Source: Podospora pseudoanserina (lineage: Eukaryota > Ascomycota > Sordariomycetes > Sordariales > Podosporaceae). From it: a stretch of 64,000 bases of DNA. Numbering within the stretch: the first letter of the stretch is position 1; each line of letters begins with the position of its first letter. Position numbers and translations under genes: made by a program. The notes under the pieces are model-generated. The model was not told the origin of the DNA, did no database searches, and saw nothing but the letters and a program-made list of their open reading frames with translations. This document shows, piece by piece, positions 62,096 through 64,000 of this stretch. Where the stretch lies: NCBI RefSeq assembly GCF_035222485.1, contig NC_085921.1:3534001-3598000 (forward strand), given 5' to 3'.

Positions 62096-62214
62096 ACCTA
62101 CAACACCGAGGATTCCCCAGTGGTCACCCACCTGAGTACTAGTTCGGCCCTCAACTGTTTAACTAGGGGAGAGCGGACGGGATCCCGTGCTTTCAGTTGG
62201 GTATGGTCGTAGGT
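62096..62214 (-). rRNA. 5S ribosomal RNA
   Basis: About 119 nt on the minus strand. The 5' end ACCTACGACCATACCC and 3' end GGTGTTGTAGGT pair as helix I. Conserved fungal 5S segments are present: CGGGATCCCGTCCGCTC in loop C and helix III, and GGGTGGGTGACCAC towards loop E and helix IV. A T-run terminator follows. It is a single dispersed copy between protein genes, as in Neurospora and relatives, rather than part of an rDNA repeat. End positions may be off by one or two bases. Confidence 0.96.
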
Positions 62215-62628
62215 GTTGGAGGGTGGTGTGAGTTGAGATTATATCGTATGAGCTGGGATCTCACGTAGCACACAAACGACCAGTCTATCCAGATCTTGTC
62301 TTTTGCTGAGGAATGTGAAAGCAAATTATTAAAGATGCAATTAATGGCCAAATCCATACAAAGTGTGACAGATAACACAATTCTCCTAGCAGTTCCTCCA
62401 ACGGTCTTTGACGTCGGCAAACGCCGTTGAGATTTCTCACTGCCGGGCCCGATCTGGGGCGCCAAGACATCGACGAATCCCCACTTATTTTTTCTAGCTG
62501 CCCCCTGCAGGCAGAGAGAGCTCCTGCAGCTCTGAGCAATCGCTTCCAGGCGCAAGAGAGCTTGAAGAAGCTCTCACAACTTCTGACTTCTCTCTAATCT
62601 TTTGACCCACCAACGATGTGATAGCAAA
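62215..62628. other. Leader and promoter of the mitochondrial LeuRS gene
   Basis: 414 nt between the 5S gene start and the synthetase start codon. It contains the start-stop element at 62616-62621, and nothing else recognised. Confidence 0.55.
62616..62621 (+). promoter_or_regulatory. Minimal start-stop upstream ORF (ATG-TGA)
   Basis: ATG is followed at once by TGA, 8 nt before the synthetase ATG at 62629 and in a different frame. If it is in the mRNA leader, a ribosome starting here would stop at once and could reduce or regulate initiation at the main start. Confidence 0.5.
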
Positions 62629-64000
62629 ATGACCGTGATCTACGGGAGGTCAATCGGCCGCGCTCTGCCCAGGCTGGGCGCTCTTCGTTCCGTTCTCTCA
62701 TGCTCTCGTTTTGGGGATGATATTCGATACCTCAGCATCACGGCCCATAGATACGCCAACAGCGATGCCAAACTGGACTTGCCAGCTTTGGATCAGAAAT
62801 GGCGGCAGAGATGGGCAGCTTTGAAGAGCACCAAGACCAGCGACGGAGCTGAAAAGAAATATGTCCTTCCCATGTTTCCATATCCTTCGGGGTATTTACA
62901 TCTGGGGCACCTCCGCGTCTACACCATTGCCGATGTTGTCGCCAGGTTTCACTCCCTTCGAGGACATGATGTCTTGCTACCAATGGGATGGGATGCCTTT
63001 GGACTTCCGGCCGAAAATGCCGCTATCGAGAGAGGCATTGACCCGGCCACCTGGACCAAGTCCAACATTGCCAAGATGAAGGAACAGCTCGACGTCATGA
63101 ATGGATCCTGGGACTGGTCTCGCGTACGTTTGCACCTAGCCTTGAACCCGGCCACCTGGCTGACATGACTACCCTTCCCCCCAGGAACTGGCAACCTGTG
63201 ACCCAAGCTTCTACAAACACACCCAAAAAATCTTCCTCCTCCTCCGCGAGCAAGGCCTAGCCTACCAAGACGAAGCAGAAGTCAACTACGACCCCGTCGA
63301 CAAAACCGTCCTCGCTAACGAGCAAGTCGACTCCAACGGCTGCTCCTGGCGTTCCGGCGCCAAAGTCGAAAAGCGGAAACTAAAACAATGGTTCCTCCGC
63401 ATCTCCCAATTCAGAGACTCCCTCCTCCAAGAGCTCGAAATCCTCAGCAAAGACAACAACTGGCCCGAGCGAGTCCTAACCATGCAAAAGAACTGGCTAG
63501 GCAAATCCACCGGCGCAACCATCAAGTTCCCCCTCATGGCCTTTGAGCACATCACCCACTCCGCCATCGAGGTCTTCACCTCCCGCCCCGACACCCTCTT
63601 CGGAGTCCAGTACCTCGCCCTCGCTTCCACCCACCCAGTCGTAGCCCAGTTAGCAGTTAAAGACCCAGAACTGCAAGCGTTTCTAGATATCCTCCCCGGT
63701 TTACCCCCCGACTCCAAAGTCGGCTACCTCCTCCCCCACATCCGCGGGGTAAACCCCCTAGCCTATCACGACGAGACCCCCGAAGCGACAAAGAGGTCTA
63801 TCCCCATCTACGTCGCCCCCTACGTCCTAGGTGACTACGGCGAGGGCGCCGTCATGGGCGTTCCCGCCCACGATGTCAGGGATCACTCGTTTTGGAAAAC
63901 GCACCACAAAGACGAGCCAGTCCGGTTCGTCCTTGCCGCGTCGGAGGATGAGTCCACCACCGCCATGCCAAACGAGCCTTTTATCGACCACGGCGTTATG
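62629..64000 (+). CDS. leu-5: Mitochondrial leucyl-tRNA synthetase (5' part)
   Basis: Two exons seen, 62629-63123 and 63185 to the window end, with the frame open at the edge; 437 residues are visible of a protein usually near 900-1000. An Arg-rich N-terminus with little acid content (about residues 1-45) fits a mitochondrial presequence. The class I HIGH motif appears as [12 protein letters not shown] near residue 90, followed by [15 protein letters not shown] and [15 protein letters not shown]. The CP1 editing domain starts around residue 260 ([18 protein letters not shown], then [20 protein letters not shown]), with the conserved Thr-rich and Asp sites of post-transfer editing. The enzyme charges mitochondrial tRNA-Leu; fungal relatives (NAM2, leu-5) may also assist group I intron splicing. 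The KMSKS motif lies beyond the window. Exon 2 is strongly C-ending in codon use. Confidence 0.94.

Overview
The window reads as nuclear DNA of a filamentous ascomycete, most likely a Sordariomycete and perhaps Sordariales. Genes have short introns (51-281 nt) with GTRNGT donors, CTAAC-type branch points and YAG acceptors. Gene content is typical of the Pezizomycotina: Zn2Cys6 regulators, a VIB-1/XprG-type NDT80/PhoG factor and a HAM-2/PRO22 STRIPAK subunit. A lone 5S rRNA gene fits the dispersed 5S arrangement of these fungi. I see no AT-rich RIP-ravaged block, no intact transposon, no secondary-metabolite cluster and no CRISPR.

Layout. 1-5706: no recognisable gene, upstream of a CTF1/FarA-type regulator (5707-8659, +). 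Then come a Kar9/GAR spindle-orientation protein (10425-13460, +), a Sis1-type J-protein (15450-16895, +), a HAD hydrolase (18569-19374, +), Rit1 initiator-tRNA modifying enzyme (19475-21057, -), a second Zn2Cys6 regulator (24741-27048, +), HAM-2/PRO22 (28232-31900, -), an NTF2-fold mRNA-export-type protein (32750-33365, -), mitochondrial ribosomal protein bL34m (34278-34751, +) and VIB-1 (37488-39680, -). After a 12.9 kb stretch without convincing genes, the right part is dense: an RWD-RBR ubiquitin ligase (52575-54856, -), dolichyl-diphosphatase (55722-56606, +), a MARVEL-like membrane protein (56916-58000, -), an LAT-type amino-acid permease (59435-61333, -), 5S rRNA (62096-62214, -) and the 5' part of mitochondrial leucyl-tRNA synthetase (62629 to the window end, +).

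Most genes are independent housekeeping or regulatory loci, and nothing here looks like a co-regulated cluster. Two themes link neighbours. HAM-2 (hyphal fusion) and VIB-1 (heterokaryon incompatibility, protease control) lie within about 6 kb of each other. Several genes serve translation or mitochondrial translation (Rit1, bL34m, mitochondrial LeuRS, 5S rRNA).

I found no convincing new multi-gene system. The observations most worth following are a C-rich to G-rich composition switch inside many coding regions, the very long upstream region of vib-1, a perfect 12-copy heptamer array beside the NTF2-fold gene, a GC-AG intron in the permease, and a three-frame tail in the RBR ligase gene. Exon boundaries were worked out by hand from splice signals and reading frame; no alignment or transcript data were available.
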